In this document: piece by piece, positions 44,322-52,432 of the stretch
How positions within the stretch are numbered: position 1 is the first letter of the stretch
Layout: every line of letters begins with the position of its first letter
From: UBA1351 sp963677885
GTDB lineage: Bacteria; Bacillota; Clostridia; Lachnospirales; Vallitaleaceae
Direction of reading: 5' to 3'
Assembly (NCBI GenBank): GCA_963677885.1
Contig: OY782500.1
Span: 372,001 to 436,000 of the forward strand
Length of the DNA stretch: 64,000 nt
Program-made: the position numbers and the translations under genes
The notes under the pieces: model-generated
The model's input: the letters and a program-made list of their open reading frames with translations, nothing else
What the model was told of the DNA's origin: nothing
Database searches by the model: none

Positions 44322-44943
44322 AATCCACCTCCAGTTCCCTAATACGCCTTGATATATTCCTGTAATTAACTTCTTCAATCGACCCAATTGTCAAGAGATG
44401 AGCTCCACTGGCTTTTGCAGCTTTAATACCATTTTCATTGTCTTCTAGAATCAAACATTCTTCTGGTCTTAAACCCAGTTTGCTTATGGCGAAATTATAC
44501 ATTTCAGGATCCGGTTTACTTTTTGATACATCCTGATTGGATACAATAAAATCCATGTACTTACCTAAATCAGATTTTTTCATCATCAGTTCAATGGATT
44601 CCCTTATTGAATTGGAACAGACTGCAAGTGAATAACCTTCATTTTTCAACCTTGACAAGGCGTATTCCTGGTAAAAAACAGGCTTACAATTTATCAGAAC
44701 CTGATCTACCGTAAACTTCTGTTTGAGATCATAAATAAACTGGTGTAAACCTCTTGGCAATCCCTTTTCCAAGCTTAGCATTTCCAGTTTAATCCTTGTA
44801 GGTAGTCCATCATAAGTTACTAAATGGTCATACCGGCTTATACTGACACCAAACAAGTCTAACGCTTTATTCAGGGCTTCATAATGCCATTCCTTTGCAT
44901 CTATTAAAACACCATCCATATCAAACAAAATGGCTTTTATCAT
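44314..44943 (-). CDS. HAD-superfamily hydrolase (beta-phosphoglucomutase/phosphatase-like)
   Basis: 209 residues. HAD motif I FDMDGVLIDA near residue 6, motif II VCSNS, the motif III lysine in SKSKPDPEMY and motif IV LEDNENGIKAA. C1-type cap. It is probably a sugar-phosphate phosphatase or mutase feeding the adjacent nucleotidyltransferases; the exact substrate is unclear. Start ATG 44943 after GGAAGGTG. Confidence 0.88.
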   Translation of the reverse strand: MIKAILFDMDGVLIDAKEWHYEALNKALDLFGVSISRYDHLVTYDGLPTRIKLEMLSLEKGLPRGLHQFIYDLKQKFTVDQVLINCKPVFYQEYALSRLKNEGYSLAVCSNSIRESIELMMKKSDLGKYMDFIVSNQDVSKSKPDPEMYNFAISKLGLRPEECLILEDNENGIKAAKASGAHLLTIGSIEEVNYRNISRRIRELEVDYV

Positions 44944-44979
44944 TATATCACCTTCCAATTTCTGCAGGTCAGCAAACAC

Positions 44980-46128
44980 TTATTTTGTATATTCATGTTT
45001 TATAATAAAATCATCAACTACCCTTTTGGCAAATCCTTCATCCTTATAGTAATTCAACTTATCATTCACCGCCAACCTTTGATCATTGTATGAGTCAATT
45101 TCTTCAACAATATCATCAAAAAAAGCAAACAGTTGACTATACGTATATATTTTATGGCCAGGCATGAGTTCAAAGGGGTCTTCAAAAAGATACCCTGTTT
45201 TATAGCTGACATTGTCCTCAAATACAAAACCCATAGGCCTATTTAATAACAAATAATCCACATATACTGATGAATAATCTGTTAATAGACTATCAGCCTC
45301 TCCCAGCAGTTCATATAAAGGAATATGATTGGCCTCCAACTCATCATTACTTAAAAATCTTATGTTACTCAGATTCATGAATTGTATATGTGTCATCTCC
45401 TGAGCAGGATGAAGTTTTATTACTAATAATATATTCCTTTGTTTAAGTTGGTCATTTACCACTTCAAGATTATCTTTAGTGTAAATCAATGGAACTCCGA
45501 AAATCATCTCTTGACCACCTTCAAAATCTTCACGCCCCCTAATGTTCTTTCGAAAAGTAGGCATCCAGATTATGACTTTCTTATACTGTCGATCATATAG
45601 TCTTGATATATGTGTCGTTTTGCGAAATAAGAGATCATTTCTGATATTACCATATGGCAGTAGTTGTCCAGACTTACAGGATAGATAGTTCACGAATCCA
45701 TCTTTAAAAAAAGGACTGGGATAAAAAACAAAGTCAAAGCCACTTCCCAGATCCATATAACTTGGATTCTTTGGACCTGCTCCGTGCCAAAGGTTGACAA
45801 ACAGCGCCTTCTCCCGGTTTACTAGCCTGGACAATGTCCTATGACTAAAGAAAGCATATTGGGAGGTCGATAAGACATATTGATTTTTTATTCGTCCGAT
45901 AATACTCTTCGGATATATAGGTAGAAAGGATGTATTAGGAAATTCGGCTTTCTTTCCAATGGGCATCTTTTCAACAAACCATACAAAACGATACTCTTTA
46001 TCAAGTCCCGCCTTAAGCATATACTCGTATAGAACTCTTGAATTATCACTGAGATCAGGATGACTTTCAAGGAGTATTCTTTTTTTTAAAGGTAATAAGC
46101 GAAATAAATAATATATTATTTTATGCAT
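44980..46128 (-). CDS. CDP-glycerol glycerophosphotransferase family protein (TagB/TagF-like)
   Basis: 382 residues. Family hallmarks: RILLESHPDLSDNSRVLYEY, WHGAGPKN, ILVIKLHPAQ and LTDYSSVYVDYLLL with GFVFED. These enzymes polymerise glycerol- or ribitol-phosphate from CDP-linked donors in teichoic-acid-type polymers. GAGGTGCAGC-ATG supports start 46128. It follows the RiPP B2 gene by about 70 bases in the same direction. A second family member is at 52433. Confidence 0.9.
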   Translation of the reverse strand: MHKIIYYLFRLLPLKKRILLESHPDLSDNSRVLYEYMLKAGLDKEYRFVWFVEKMPIGKKAEFPNTSFLPIYPKSIIGRIKNQYVLSTSQYAFFSHRTLSRLVNREKALFVNLWHGAGPKNPSYMDLGSGFDFVFYPSPFFKDGFVNYLSCKSGQLLPYGNIRNDLLFRKTTHISRLYDRQYKKVIIWMPTFRKNIRGREDFEGGQEMIFGVPLIYTKDNLEVVNDQLKQRNILLVIKLHPAQEMTHIQFMNLSNIRFLSNDELEANHIPLYELLGEADSLLTDYSSVYVDYLLLNRPMGFVFEDNVSYKTGYLFEDPFELMPGHKIYTYSQLFAFFDDIVEEIDSYNDQRLAVNDKLNYYKDEGFAKRVVDDFIIKHEYTK

Positions 46129-46200
46129 GCTGCACCTCAAAGATTGTTTTATTTGAAGTATATCATAAATCACTATCATATAAAACGTTTCTTATTAGAC

Positions 46201-46620
46201 CTATCTCTTCGGATTATATACTCTATGAAAGACTGAAACAAATCCTTCCATACTTTTGCCTCCGGTTACAATTTTACCATTGGCCCTTGTCCATGCATGA
46301 GCCACAACCTTCCCATCGATTGTTTTTAGACCAAAATCTACCCGCATAGGTATCCTTTTCATTCTTGCTATAAGAAGAGCAACAATGGCTTGCTCATAAC
46401 ATTTCACACGCCAAAAAGCTCTGATTTTTGTAGCCTCCAAGGAGTAATATATAAAATCCAAATCTTTATTAGCTACAGCAATCCCATTATCTTGTTCTGT
46501 CTCTCCATTTGTGACAAGCACCATTAACTTTTTGAAAGGAATCACTTTAATCATAAAGTTAGCGATTATGGATAAAATAAGGACTCCTGAATAAGGAATA
46601 GTTTTTTTTAATGATTTCAT
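46201..46620 (-). CDS. lasso-peptide-type B2 protease (transglutaminase-like)
   Basis: 139 residues. Transglut_core3/McjB-C fold: the catalytic Cys in VKCYEQAIVALLIARMKR (residue about 78) and His in VVAHAWTRANGKI (about 113) with the usual spacing. An N-terminal helix (YSGVLILSIIANFMIKVI) may tether it. B2 proteins cut off the leader peptide, guided by a PqqD-like B1 (here at 49448). It overlaps nothing but lies 11 bases after the ABC gene. Confidence 0.85.
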   Translation of the reverse strand: MKSLKKTIPYSGVLILSIIANFMIKVIPFKKLMVLVTNGETEQDNGIAVANKDLDFIYYSLEATKIRAFWRVKCYEQAIVALLIARMKRIPMRVDFGLKTIDGKVVAHAWTRANGKIVTGGKSMEGFVSVFHRVYNPKR

Positions 46621-46631
46621 TGATTAAACCT

Positions 46632-48284
46632 CTATATTTCAATAATCCGATCACAAATATTTAGGATTTCTTCTCTATGGGTTACTGCTATAAGTGTCTT
46701 ATTAGGGAAGAAGTTTCTTAAATTTTCAATCAATCGCACCTCAGTATGCATATCTAAGGCTGATGTTGCCTCATCAAAAATCAACACTTGAGTATCCTGT
46801 AATAAGGCTCTTGCAATCGACAGCCTCTGTGTTTGTCCTTGGGATAATCCTGCCCCACCTTCATTAAGTACAGTGTCTAAACCAGCTGGAAGGTCACAAA
46901 CGAAGTCCTTAGCACAGGCAACATCCAGAATTTCATATATCCTCTCATCCTTCATATTCTTATTAACAAGCAAATTATCACGGATGGTTCCTGAAAAAAG
47001 CAAGGTCGATTGGGGTACATACGAAAATAGGGAACGCACTTCAGGACAACTACTTACCCTAGTCCCATCAACAAATGAGTAAATCACTTCTCCCTCCCTT
47101 ACCTCAAGTAAAGAAAGTAGAATATGCAACATAGTTGTCTTCCCTCTACCGGATTCACCGATAACACCTATTCTCTCTCCAAAATTAAAGTCCATTGAAA
47201 ATGAACTGAAAACATCATGATGTTCATCATAGCCAAATGTCACATTATGAATTGATATTGATTCAAGTTTATCTCCTAAAACTTGTTGATTTCTTGTTTC
47301 GCCAGGAAGCTCCTGGATTTCAATAATTCTGTCCAATGAACTAAAACTGGAAATCAACTGCGGAATCTTATGGGCCATTTCCTGTATAGGTCCCTGTACC
47401 TGGCCTACCAATTGCATAAAAGCTGCTAAAGTACCAAAGCTTATAGATCTGGTATAAAGTCGATATGACCCAATCGCTAATGCAGTAAAAAATCCAAAAC
47501 CATAACCAATGTTCATCAGTATATTAGCTTTGATACTGATAATATTGCGTTCTTTAATTAAGCTAAGTTTTTTCTTTTGTATGTCATTAACTTGTGAAGC
47601 AATAACCTTCTGCTGTTCAAAAACTTTAAGTATGAGAAGATTATGGATTGATTCGTTAATAATAGCCTGTTGATTGCCTTCAGTTTCCTGAATCTGCATA
47701 GAAATTCTTCTAAGAGCCCTACCAATAATCATGCCAGCCAAAATGGTTAGGGGCATAACAAGTATTGCAAGTACAGCAATAAACGGATCATATAGTGCCA
47801 AGAAACCAAACGCCAAAGTCACTTGTAGGATAAGACCAAACAATGAAGGTAAAATATCGGTTGCCACATGAACAATATTACCAACATCACTTTGCAGTCG
47901 TGTCAATAAATCACCACTTTTGAAGTTTCCTATATACAACCACTTTTTATCATAAATCAGCTGTAAAAGCCTTAATTGCAAGGAATTTCTAATTTCTTCA
48001 GTTGCTTTAGTTAAATAATAGCTGGTAACACTTTCACTGGTAATATCCAGTAAGAGTAAACCGCCGAGGCAAATACTATAAATAATAATCCTGTTCAGTG
48101 TTTGTTCAACAGCTGAGTCAATCAATAATTTAGTGATGATTGCCACAGAAACTCCAAGAATAGAACCTATCACTTTGAGTATGGCAATTAAGAAAATCTT
48201 TGTCTCAAAACCCCTAATCTGCTTATATAACAACTTATATGTTCTTATGTCTAGTAGACGTTTAAGCCTAGTAAAATATCTCAT
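46632..48284 (-). CDS. ABC transporter, fused permease-ATPase (peptide exporter type)
   Basis: 550 residues. Six-helix permease (about 20-310) and ATPase (about 330-550). Walker A GESGRGKT, signature LSQGQTQRLSIARAL (LSGGQ altered to LSQGQ), Walker B VLIFDEATSALD and the His-loop VTHR. No C39 peptidase domain, as in lasso exporters (D proteins), which leave leader removal to B2. It lies between the precursor terminator and the B2 gene. Confidence 0.9.
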   Translation of the reverse strand: MRYFTRLKRLLDIRTYKLLYKQIRGFETKIFLIAILKVIGSILGVSVAIITKLLIDSAVEQTLNRIIIYSICLGGLLLLDITSESVTSYYLTKATEEIRNSLQLRLLQLIYDKKWLYIGNFKSGDLLTRLQSDVGNIVHVATDILPSLFGLILQVTLAFGFLALYDPFIAVLAILVMPLTILAGMIIGRALRRISMQIQETEGNQQAIINESIHNLLILKVFEQQKVIASQVNDIQKKKLSLIKERNIISIKANILMNIGYGFGFFTALAIGSYRLYTRSISFGTLAAFMQLVGQVQGPIQEMAHKIPQLISSFSSLDRIIEIQELPGETRNQQVLGDKLESISIHNVTFGYDEHHDVFSSFSMDFNFGERIGVIGESGRGKTTMLHILLSLLEVREGEVIYSFVDGTRVSSCPEVRSLFSYVPQSTLLFSGTIRDNLLVNKNMKDERIYEILDVACAKDFVCDLPAGLDTVLNEGGAGLSQGQTQRLSIARALLQDTQVLIFDEATSALDMHTEVRLIENLRNFFPNKTLIAVTHREEILNICDRIIEI

Positions 48285-48303
48285 TTAATCACCGTATATA
48301 AAA

Positions 48304-48330
48304 ACAAACTGCATAAAATATGCAGCTTGT
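48304..48330 (-). terminator. leaky terminator between RiPP precursor and exporter
   Basis: acaaactgcata-aaa-tatgcagcttgt; on the minus strand followed by TTTTATA. It would let the precursor transcript exceed that of the exporter and protease, as in many RiPP operons. Confidence 0.75.
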
Positions 48331-48339
48331 AATTTCTTC

Positions 48340-48453
48340 TTATCTGTATGGGTTACAAAATTGTTTCCTATACCATTTATACCAACCACCATGCTCAGTT
48401 GCCTTAACATTTAGTTTAGTAACTTCTGGCTTTTGCCATACTTTTTTAGTCAT
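48340..48453 (-). CDS. RiPP precursor peptide, lasso-type leader with unusual core
   Basis: 37 residues, ATG at 48453 seven bases after AGGAGG, stop TAA at 48340. The leader MTKKVWQKPEVTKLNVKATE follows the lasso/paeninodin pattern (aromatic-x-x-P...x-T-x at the end). The rest, HGGWYKWYRKQFCNPYR, would be the core: aromatic, basic and with one Cys, but with no Asp or Glu, so no isopeptide macrolactam can form. Own promoter and terminator, and B1, B2, kinase, NTase and exporter genes around it, support a precursor role. Cleavage point is inferred from the Thr at -2. Confidence 0.72.
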   Translation of the reverse strand: MTKKVWQKPEVTKLNVKATEHGGWYKWYRKQFCNPYR

Positions 48454-48512
48454 ATAAATACCTCCTATACTCTCTCATAAAATATGTAATCTGCTCTATA
48501 TTTACATCATTG

Positions 48513-48541
48513 ATTTTATCATAAAATGTGAAAAGGTACAA
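48513..48541 (-). promoter_or_regulatory. promoter of the RiPP precursor gene
   Basis: Minus strand TTGTAC (48536-48541), 17 bases, TAAAAT (48513-48518), 60 bases before the precursor ATG. Confidence 0.6.
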
Positions 48542-48571
48542 TGCTTTTATGAACAAATTGTGAATATTCTT

Positions 48572-49444
48572 TTAACATTCTTCCAGAATACTTGTGATTT
48601 GTTGGTCCACAGTAAATCCTTCACTCGGTCTATACAGTTTATAAACTTTAACATGTCCTGCCAATTTGACCATAAATTGAAGATGGGCCACTTCTAAATC
48701 ATACATACCTAAAAACTCTTCTCTATATGCATTTTCCAACAATAGATTCAGTTTATCCATACCTTTAACTTCTTCTATTTTGACCTTTCCATCATGTTTA
48801 CAAAGCATAACAACATATCCTACCGGTATTCTCTCATTTAAAAAACTTTTCTTGCTGGATACATTATATTTATTTTGTCGACTATAGATGGGGTGATCAA
48901 ATTCCTCCACTCCATAATTATCCATAGCGTCCTGCCATAATTTTTGAGACGGATAACTTGGCAGAACATAGTATTGATCATCAATAAAAGCTAAATCATC
49001 CGTAACCACCTTATGGCCTCGATCAATAAAACCTCTTGCCAGTGTTGATTTTCCAGCCCCACCATCTCCGGTTATAATCAAGCTCTTTTCCTTGTAGCTA
49101 ACACAACTGCCGTGAAGGACAAAGACATTCCTTCGATACATAATCAGTGCAAATATGTTACCTAGAAGATGAAGAGCAATTTCATTAACATGGGTATTAT
49201 CCATATAACTATAAATATCAACTATATCATTATGATGAATGTGAAATTCAGCAACGTTATGAATATCAACAATTAGGAGCTCATGAGATTGATTAATAAA
49301 CTCCATAATTGGTTCCTTAACAGGTTCTTTTCCTAGAGAAGGGCCCCTTCTGAAAATCACATCAGCCTCTTGAAAATCTGCTTCTTCAAAATCAAAGGCA
49401 AAATCAGATAGTACATTCAGTGTAAAAATACGATACTTCTTCAT
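48572..49444 (-). CDS. HPr-kinase-like protein of RiPP cassette
   Basis: 290 residues. The HprK/P-type P-loop is ITGDGGAGKSTLARGFI (about residues 127-143), followed by GHKVVTDDLAFI; VLHGSCVSY is also typical. In paeninodin-type lasso clusters, such kinases phosphorylate the C-terminal residue or tail of the peptide. Here the precursor ends in Tyr-Arg rather than Ser, so the target is uncertain. It sits three bases after the PqqD gene. Confidence 0.82.
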   Translation of the reverse strand: MKKYRIFTLNVLSDFAFDFEEADFQEADVIFRRGPSLGKEPVKEPIMEFINQSHELLIVDIHNVAEFHIHHNDIVDIYSYMDNTHVNEIALHLLGNIFALIMYRRNVFVLHGSCVSYKEKSLIITGDGGAGKSTLARGFIDRGHKVVTDDLAFIDDQYYVLPSYPSQKLWQDAMDNYGVEEFDHPIYSRQNKYNVSSKKSFLNERIPVGYVVMLCKHDGKVKIEEVKGMDKLNLLLENAYREEFLGMYDLEVAHLQFMVKLAGHVKVYKLYRPSEGFTVDQQITSILEEC

Positions 49445-49447
49445 CCT

Positions 49448-49714
49448 TTATTCCTTAACCAAGCCATCTAGCAATAAAGAGCTAATAAAAGTAACCACTT
49501 CAGACTCACATTCCTTATAATCCACATCATACTCATCAACTATTAAGTCAATTACCTCACTTAGTTTCTTGCTTCCATCAAGTTTTTCCCAAATGTCCTT
49601 ACCGACTTCATTGATTACATAATATTCACCCGTGTCTTGGTTAAGAAGAGCTAATCCATCTTCAAAATTTACAGGTGCTACGCCCTTTTTTACATGATAA
49701 ACAATATCTTTCAT
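49448..49714 (-). CDS. PqqD-family RiPP recognition element (lasso B1-like)
   Basis: 88 residues. PqqD fold: LLNQDTGEYYVINEVGKDIWEKL followed by the winged-helix helix-strand part VIDLIVDEYDVDYKECESEV. B1 proteins bind the leader and hand it to B2. It lies between the nucleotidyltransferase and kinase genes. AAAGGGAG before the ATG. Confidence 0.87.
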   Translation of the reverse strand: MKDIVYHVKKGVAPVNFEDGLALLNQDTGEYYVINEVGKDIWEKLDGSKKLSEVIDLIVDEYDVDYKECESEVVTFISSLLLDGLVKE

Positions 49715-49725
49715 TTTTTCTCCCT

Positions 49726-50913
49726 TTATAAACTGTCCTTTTTTAACTCAAGAAATTCTGCAATATGTTCATATTTTTCTGAGTTTCTAAATGCTCCAAT
49801 TTTATTTTTAAAACTAATGTCTCTGGCAAGGATAATATTAAACAAACGATTTATCCAGGCCAAAATCAACATAAATGTATTTCTTTTCCCATACTCATAA
49901 GCTTCATTTAAATCTTCTGATCTCGGAAAGAGCATCCGAAAAGTCTTATGACTCTTATTAACTTCAGAATAATAAGACAAATGCTTATGATACTGTCTCA
50001 TCCGATTTTCACCCTCAAAGTTCTCAACTCTAAAGATATCATCCACAATATCATCAATCATCGTCTCATTGTAATCCATCTCACTTAATATATCATCAGA
50101 AACAGGCATCTTGAAATACTTCCAAAAGATATAAATCATGGCACTTAAAAATTTTCTAAGTCCATAAGGCTCAGCATACTTTAGAATACTACTAAGGTCA
50201 TGTTCAATAAGATAGGATTTTAAGACATAATATAAGTCCATCAACTGCCTTAAATCAAAACTATTCTGAATGTAATGATTGGTCATATGAATACAGAGAT
50301 ATATGATCTTCTTCTCCAATGACATGACTTTCATTTCACCAAAAACATTATGGATTAAAGAACTTTCATCCCATACTTCTTTGTCGAAGTTCCCCAAGCG
50401 CTTTCTCTTGTTCTTATTATATAACCCTGTATGAACTTCTATTTCAATAAATTCCTTATGTTTAAACTCAATATGATAGGAATGATTATTATCAAGAGGA
50501 CAATAGCCAAATTCTTTAAGAATAATAGTTACATCATCCATATCCTCAGGCTGAACCAATATGTCAATATCAGACATAATGCGGTCATAAGGTTCCTTGT
50601 AGTACATACATGTTTCTATTCCCTTTATACCCATAACATCGATATTTTTTTCTTTAAGGCGATCCAGAATATCTGATATGACTGATAATTCTTTCTTATA
50701 TTCAAAAACATCAACAATTAGTTGGCTCATTTGCTCTTCAAACCATGATGTATTCTTACAATACTTCTTCAAATACTTAAAAACAATGTACTGCACGCGA
50801 TGCTCAGCAGCAAACCGCATCACCTTTTCAATTTCACGATCATTAAGTGTCAAAAGTAGTTCTTGATCACCGAGGGCATGAAATAGTATCTCTTTCATCT
50901 TTTTTTCTGTCAT
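49726..50913 (-). CDS. nucleotidyltransferase family protein (NTP_transf_5)
   Basis: 395 residues. The key block is VMGIKGIETCMYYKEP...MSDIDILVQPEDM (about residues 95-125), which has the G-x-K and D-I-D metal triad of PF14907. Helical C-terminal half. Such proteins occur in Firmicute lasso clusters (for instance pseudomycoidin) and add nucleotides to peptides or act in phosphorylation. ATG 50913 after AGGTGAG. Adjacent to PqqD in the same direction. Confidence 0.83.
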   Translation of the reverse strand: MTEKKMKEILFHALGDQELLLTLNDREIEKVMRFAAEHRVQYIVFKYLKKYCKNTSWFEEQMSQLIVDVFEYKKELSVISDILDRLKEKNIDVMGIKGIETCMYYKEPYDRIMSDIDILVQPEDMDDVTIILKEFGYCPLDNNHSYHIEFKHKEFIEIEVHTGLYNKNKRKRLGNFDKEVWDESSLIHNVFGEMKVMSLEKKIIYLCIHMTNHYIQNSFDLRQLMDLYYVLKSYLIEHDLSSILKYAEPYGLRKFLSAMIYIFWKYFKMPVSDDILSEMDYNETMIDDIVDDIFRVENFEGENRMRQYHKHLSYYSEVNKSHKTFRMLFPRSEDLNEAYEYGKRNTFMLILAWINRLFNIILARDISFKNKIGAFRNSEKYEHIAEFLELKKDSL

Positions 50914-50944
50914 ATATAAACTCTCACCTATTTTCAATTTATTG

Positions 50945-51682
50945 TCAGCGTTTTCGCGCTTCTTTTATAAATAACTTTATCTCTTCTTCATTTTTCTCAT
51001 AGCACAACTTGATGATAAAGCTGTTCTTAGAAGTCAAAAGCCTATTTTTAATCCTAGCCTCCAACCCCTTTCTGCCGAATCCGAAAACAGTCATGTCATC
51101 ATTCATCAGTCTATATGAATCCACTGAACAATTTCCTTGTTGGTGCCAAAGCAAAAGTCCGGCTTGTTCACTCACAAAGCATACCCATCTATCCTTGCCA
51201 ATCCTTTGTGTCCAGGAATCTCCTATCGAATAACGATCCCCATTCGACAAGAGCATATAATTGTCCTTGCTAATATCACCACCAGGTGTTCCCTCATATA
51301 AAAACCAAAAAGGTCCATTTGCCCTTTCAACAATCATCTGGGCATATCCATCATAAAAATACCAGACTACTGACCACCTCTGATCATGACTTCGGGTCCT
51401 TATCCATACTTCTTCAGGCCCTTGTACCACTATCTCTGATTCCATAGGTTTATGTAATAATCCATATCCAGGATGAAAATATCCTTCTGGATAGACCATA
51501 TTGGGAATTCCACGGTATAGTCCTTTTGAACCTGATTTATGAGAATAATTAATCCAGTCATTACCATATTTGTCAATGATACTGCAAAACCCACCACCGT
51601 CAAAATCATAGTAATATTCACATGTTGACGTCATGATCTGAACACAATTCAAACCTTTATATGATATCTTATTAACACCAAT
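50945..51682 (-). CDS. beta-rich protein of unknown function
   Basis: About 245 residues, soluble, rich in Trp, Tyr and Gly. Motif blocks: YYYDFDGGGFCSIIDKYGNDW, broken as YYDFDGGGF then SIIDKYGNDWI; RGIPNMVYPEGYFHPG; and WFLYEGTPGG. The pattern resembles a galactose-mutarotase-like or jelly-roll protein seen in bacterial sugar-degradation genes, but I cannot assign it. ATG 51682, with GAGGTACTCAAG upstream, fits better than a GTG at 51712. It lies 16 bases after the IspD/TarI-like gene. Confidence 0.7.
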   Translation of the reverse strand: MGVNKISYKGLNCVQIMTSTCEYYYDFDGGGFCSIIDKYGNDWINYSHKSGSKGLYRGIPNMVYPEGYFHPGYGLLHKPMESEIVVQGPEEVWIRTRSHDQRWSVVWYFYDGYAQMIVERANGPFWFLYEGTPGGDISKDNYMLLSNGDRYSIGDSWTQRIGKDRWVCFVSEQAGLLLWHQQGNCSVDSYRLMNDDMTVFGFGRKGLEARIKNRLLTSKNSFIIKLCYEKNEEEIKLFIKEARKR

Positions 51683-51698
51683 CATCTTGAGTACCTCA

Positions 51699-52412
51699 TC
51701 AACTCTCGACACATTTTTGGTTTCGTATGCTCAGTTCATCTTTAAATCTTATCAAATCCTCTTTTTTTGTAATCTTAAAAGTCTTCTCGTCCCCTAATAC
51801 ATTAGTAACCTTAAATCCCTTATCAAGCATAAGTTGACATAAGCCATAGGTTAATTTCAGTTGCTCCTCTGTAATTTCCTTATATAAAGAACTGTATACA
51901 CCAAATGATGCACATACAGGTGTTTGTCCATGGAAGAAAAAGTCTCTGGGGATGACTCCCTCAATCTGACCCTTTCCGTTACCCTTGTATATGGCGTCGT
52001 GAATGGGTAAAACCGGCAGACTGATACCTGTTGAATATGAAGCTTCAATCACTTTGGTTACAACCTCTGGATTCACTAGGGGTCTAGCACTATCATGTAT
52101 TAAAACCCTGTCTTGGCCAGACAAATACTTAGCCATTTCTCCTAATCCATTTTTGATGGATAATTGCCTATATTCCCCTGGATTCACTATACTTTTCACT
52201 TTTTGAATCTGATAATCGCTGATCCACTGTTCAATACTTTCTTTCCACTCCTCTAAACTCACAATGATGATGAGATCGATTGCATCCATCTTATCAAAGG
52301 CTTCCAAGGAGTATAATAGAATTGGCTTATCATTTACAAATGTAAACTGCTTGGGAACTTGACTCTCATACCTATTTCCACTACCACCTGCCAAAATAAT
52401 ACAACCGTTCAT
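51699..52412 (-). CDS. IspD/TarI-type cytidylyltransferase
   Basis: 237 residues. It makes a CDP-activated polyol or methylerythritol. Signature IILAGGSGNRYESQVPKQF (residues 5-23), IHDSARPLV, DAIYKG and the C-terminal LGDEKTFKITKKEDL. Neighbours of the TagB/TagF type suggest CDP-ribitol or CDP-glycerol-like donors (TarI role), not the MEP pathway, whose ispF lies 36 kb away. Confidence 0.88.
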   Translation of the reverse strand: MNGCIILAGGSGNRYESQVPKQFTFVNDKPILLYSLEAFDKMDAIDLIIIVSLEEWKESIEQWISDYQIQKVKSIVNPGEYRQLSIKNGLGEMAKYLSGQDRVLIHDSARPLVNPEVVTKVIEASYSTGISLPVLPIHDAIYKGNGKGQIEGVIPRDFFFHGQTPVCASFGVYSSLYKEITEEQLKLTYGLCQLMLDKGFKVTNVLGDEKTFKITKKEDLIRFKDELSIRNQKCVES

Positions 52413-52432
52413 AAAAACCTCCCATAATCACC

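Noticed and set aside
48340..48453. Classical lasso peptide precursor
   Set aside because: The leader fits, but the core has no Asp or Glu at ring positions and no cyclase gene is in the cluster.
51699..52412. ispD of the MEP pathway as companion of ispF
   Set aside because: The family fits, but the neighbours are TagB/TagF-type enzymes, so a TarI-like role is more likely; sequence alone cannot separate them.
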